Assembly (NCBI GenBank): GCA_903847975.1
Contig: CAINFC010000009.1
Span: 1-64,000 of the forward strand
Origin: an uncultured Acidobacteriota bacterium
Lineage (GTDB): Bacteria > Acidobacteriota > UBA6911 > CAINFC01
Direction: 5' to 3'
Length of the DNA stretch: 64,000 nt
Program-made: the position numbers and the translations under genes
Notes under the pieces: generated by a model
The model's input: only the letters and a program-made list of their open reading frames with translations
Databases searched by the model: none
What the model was told of the DNA's origin: nothing
Shown: positions 61,850-64,000 of the stretch, piece after piece
Numbering within the stretch: the stretch's first letter is position 1
Layout of the letters: each line of letters opens with the position of its first letter

Positions 61850-61927
61850 GCGCGGAAACGGCGGATCGGATCGGCTGTGATCCGTAAAATCCGCCGTTTC
61901 CGTGTAACCGGAAAAATGGGTGTCCTT
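61850..61927. repeat. Dispersed palindromic repeat, copy F with right flank
   Basis: Perfect 14-bp arms CGGAAACGGCGGAT (61853-61866) and ATCCGCCGTTTCCG (61889-61902). The interior is shorter than in A and B. AAAAATGGGTGTCCTT (61912-61927) follows. Compared with copy E, both members of one pair have changed, so pairing is kept. The rest of 61928-62036 is AT-rich and probably holds the ATPase promoter. Confidence 0.85.
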
Positions 61928-62036
61928 CTTTTTGTTTCCTTCTTTTTGTTTCTGTTTTTCCTGGTAGCTTATTTCTAAAATATGTATTATGATTGTTGTA
62001 CTGGCATATTACATAACTTCATCGTAAACGGAAGAT

Positions 62037-63224
62037 ATGATTGATAGAAAGATTGAACCCGTGCTGGTGAATCTGGCCCGGCAGTATCCGGTTGTGACGA
62101 TTACCGGACCCCGGCAGAGCGGTAAGACCACGTTATGCCGAAAGGTGTTTGCCGGATTGAAGTATGTCAATCTCGAAGCGCCGGATACGCGCATGTTTGC
62201 CAGGGAAGATCCCCGCGGATTTTTGGCCGCCAACAGCGGTGGGGTCATTCTCGATGAGATCCAGCGGGCTCCTGATCTTCTTTCCTATATCCAGACCATG
62301 GTTGACCTGGACGACCGCCCCGGTCAATTCATTCTGACAGGCAGCCAGCAGTTTGAGGTCATGAACGTCATCAGCCAGTCGCTGGCCGGCAGGACGGCAC
62401 TCCTCAAGCTGCTGCCGCTTTCTTTTCCTGAGCTGAGGCAGACGCTTCCAGCCGACATGGATCGTCTGATGATTACAGGGTTTTATCCGCGGATCCACGA
62501 CCGGCAGCTGAACCCTTCGCAGGCCCTGGGAGATTATCTGGAAACATACGTGGAACGGGATCTTCGCCAGCTGGCCGTGTTGAAAGACCTGTCCCTTTTT
62601 GAAAAATTTCTGAAGCTTTGCGCCGGCCGTGTGGCCCAGCTGCTCAGCCTGCAGAGCCTCAGTAACGATGTGGGTGTATCTCATTCCACGGCGCGGGCCT
62701 GGCTGACGCTTCTGGAGGCAAGCTACATTGTCTTCCTCCTGCAACCCTGGCACGCCAGCGTCTCCAAGCGGTTGATCAAGTCGCCCAAACTGTATTTCTA
62801 CGACGTCGGCCTGGCGTCTTATCTCCTCGGGTTGACCCATGAATCGCAAATGAGTCGCGATCCGCTGCGCGGGAATCTTTTTGAAAATATGTTGATCCTT
62901 GAGGCGCTCAAACATCGCTACAATCTGGGTTTGCGAAACAACCTCTTTTTCTACCGGGAGAGCAACGGCAACGAGGTCGACCTGATCGCTGCCAGCGGAA
63001 GGGATATCCTGGCGATTGAAATCAAGTCTGCGGCAACGGTCAACCCGGACTTTTTCAAAGGCCTGCACCACTTTAAAAAAGCGGCCGGTTCCGGGCAAAA
63101 CGTCCGAGGCGCAATCGTGTATGGCGGCAAGGAAATGCAGATGCGCAGCGACTTCCCGGTGTACCCGCTGCGGCACTGCGAAGATCTGTGGAACGGGATC
63201 GATTCACCCGCAAGGAAGCCCTGA
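62037..63224 (+). CDS. AAA ATPase with DUF4143 domain
   Basis: A 395-residue protein of the AAA_14/DUF4143 group. Walker A is GPRQSGKTT (24-32), Walker B is GGVILDEIQ (D73/E74) and the sensor strand is FILTGSQQFE. The C-terminal DUF4143 part (KSPKLYFYDVGLASYLLG, then GNLFENMLILEALKH and FYRESNGNEVDLIAASG) has the restriction-endonuclease-like E-V-D-x...EIKSA core. Members often sit in defence or mobile islands, and their activity is unclear. GGAAG precedes ATG 62037. The last 41 bases of coding DNA recur as a remnant at 48997-49037. The neighbour downstream is a SNF2-type helicase. Confidence 0.93.
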   Translation: MIDRKIEPVLVNLARQYPVVTITGPRQSGKTTLCRKVFAGLKYVNLEAPDTRMFAREDPRGFLAANSGGVILDEIQRAPDLLSYIQTMVDLDDRPGQFILTGSQQFEVMNVISQSLAGRTALLKLLPLSFPELRQTLPADMDRLMITGFYPRIHDRQLNPSQALGDYLETYVERDLRQLAVLKDLSLFEKFLKLCAGRVAQLLSLQSLSNDVGVSHSTARAWLTLLEASYIVFLLQPWHASVSKRLIKSPKLYFYDVGLASYLLGLTHESQMSRDPLRGNLFENMLILEALKHRYNLGLRNNLFFYRESNGNEVDLIAASGRDILAIEIKSAATVNPDFFKGLHHFKKAAGSGQNVRGAIVYGGKEMQMRSDFPVYPLRHCEDLWNGIDSPARKP

Positions 63225-63484
63225 GGTTCGCAAAGCCGGCGAGGATATCCATTATCCGTCAGAGAAAGCTTCGGCCCTATCCGCCTGGGCAATAAGGATC
63301 GTGTCCTGCAATCCACCGTGGATTGGAAACAACGTGACCCCGGATGTCACTCTCCTATGGCATGCTTTTCGAATGGTAAAAATCCTGGTTGTCCCTATTT
63401 GTCCGTACCAAAGGGCGAGAAACTGAATTATTATTTACCGATTATTCTTGGAAAAAGCGATATTGGTATGAGGGGTAGAGTGAA
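63225..63484. other. Intergenic stretch before the helicase gene
   Basis: Somewhat AT-richer than its surroundings. Open frames here have no ribosome site or recognisable motif. GAGGGG at 63471-63476 may serve the ATG at 63485. Confidence 0.4.
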
Positions 63485-64000
63485 ATGGTTTCTTTTGCTC
63501 CAGGGATGCGGTTGTTGATTCGCGATGCCGAATGGCTTTGCCGCCGGGTGGACCTCACTGTTTCCGGGCACTGGGCTTTATCCGTGGTCGGGATTTCCGA
63601 GCTGGTGCGCAACCGGGAAGCCGTTTTTCTTTCCAATGCGGAAAAGCGCATCGAGCTTCTCGATCCGGCCAAAACCCGGCTGACGGCGGATGAGAGCGCC
63701 CAATACCTCGCTTCCCGGCTTTATCTGGAGAGCCTGCTGCGCCAGACCGCACCGACCGATACCCGGATCTACCAGGGACATCGCGCCGCCATGGACCTGC
63801 TGCCCTACCAGCTGGACGCGGCCTTGCTGGCCCTCGGTTCGCCGCGACAACGGCTGCTGATTGCCGATGCCGTCGGATTGGGCAAGACCTTGGAAGCGGG
63901 CATCCTGCTCTCCGAACTGATCGTACGCGGCAAGGCGCGCCGCATCCTGGTGGTGGCCATCAGGAGCATGCTCACCCAGTTTCAAAAAGAGATGTGGGCC
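63485..64000 (+). CDS. SNF2-family helicase, N-terminal part (runs off the window)
   Basis: The frame from ATG 63485 (MVSFAPGMRLLIRDAEWLCR) stays open for 172 codons to the window end. After an N-terminal beta-rich part (VVGISELVRNREAVFLSN), helicase motifs appear: PYQLDAALLAL, then LLIADAVGLGKTLEAGILLS (Walker A-type motif I with GKT), then ILVVAIRSMLTQFQKEMW (motif Ia). This order is that of RapA/SNF2-type ATPases, and the start resembles DISARM DrmD-like helicases as I remember them. The class needs the missing part. A DUF4143 ATPase gene lies 260 bases upstream, so this may be the edge of a defence island. Confidence 0.82.
   Translation, partial: MVSFAPGMRLLIRDAEWLCRRVDLTVSGHWALSVVGISELVRNREAVFLSNAEKRIELLDPAKTRLTADESAQYLASRLYLESLLRQTAPTDTRIYQGHRAAMDLLPYQLDAALLALGSPRQRLLIADAVGLGKTLEAGILLSELIVRGKARRILVVAIRSMLTQFQKEMWA

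Overview
This is a GC-rich bacterial chromosomal window with about 50 protein genes. I see no rRNA, tRNA or CRISPR array. The mix points to a heterotrophic sugar and peptide degrader. It has many signal-peptide or Tat-exported enzymes (GH31, GH36, GH106, M14 peptidase, ceramidase-like, SMP-30, GDSL) and Tat-exported Gfo/Idh, NIPSNAP and xylose-isomerase-like proteins. It also has DUF2157/DUF4824, a GSU3473-type small protein and many GC-rich intergenic hairpins. An Acidobacteriota/Aminicenantes-like genome fits best, but that is inference from gene content and not a database result.

Layout. 1-2.6 kb: a multi-hairpin repeat cassette, an overlapping small-protein/nucleotidyltransferase pair and pncB. 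2.6-8.7 kb: secreted enzymes of sugar and ester metabolism and two paralogous unknown exported proteins. 8.9-10.6 kb: an ABC-F ATPase. 10.7-16.5 kb (minus): a four-gene unit of M14 peptidase, hydrolase, MFS transporter and Tat isomerase. 16.6-23.2 kb: NIPSNAP, ceramidase-like, dxs and GH31. 23.2-25.8 kb: a rearranged stretch in which an FAD oxidoreductase sits between two copies of a palindromic repeat and two degraded copies of the GH31 3-prime end. 25.8-29.8 kb: nth, GT9, AI-2E-type permease and a URO-D-like protein. 29.8-36.5 kb: a beta-propeller phosphoesterase, a Tat-exported fucose-isomerase-like protein, an AT-richer methyltransferase and a very GC-rich DUF374 acyltransferase. 36.6-46.7 kb: GH106, GH36 and an oxidoreductase/DUF2157/DUF4824 operon.

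46.8-55.8 kb holds an RsbU-type phosphatase that converges on a seven-gene minus-strand operon: PfpI-like, AGE epimerase, STAS, GlgX, STAS, RsbW-type kinase and SUMF1. This is a complete phosphatase/kinase/antagonist partner-switching set interleaved with glycogen/oligosaccharide enzymes. 56.0-60.0 kb: a ThDP enzyme with a ferredoxin-nitroreductase, then a cupin/DJ-1 pair. 60.1-64.0 kb: DUF2878, a second SUMF1 protein, a DUF4143 ATPase and the 5-prime end of a SNF2-type helicase cut by the window edge.

The most unusual content is the non-coding architecture. A dispersed, near-palindromic repeat shows compensatory base changes between copies. A MITE-like element has 15-bp perfect inverted ends. 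There are remnants of genes present elsewhere in the window, and an apparently leaderless 28-codon ORF is coupled to the GH36 gene. Promoters of the TTGAYN-N17-TANNNT type are frequent and help to choose start codons.
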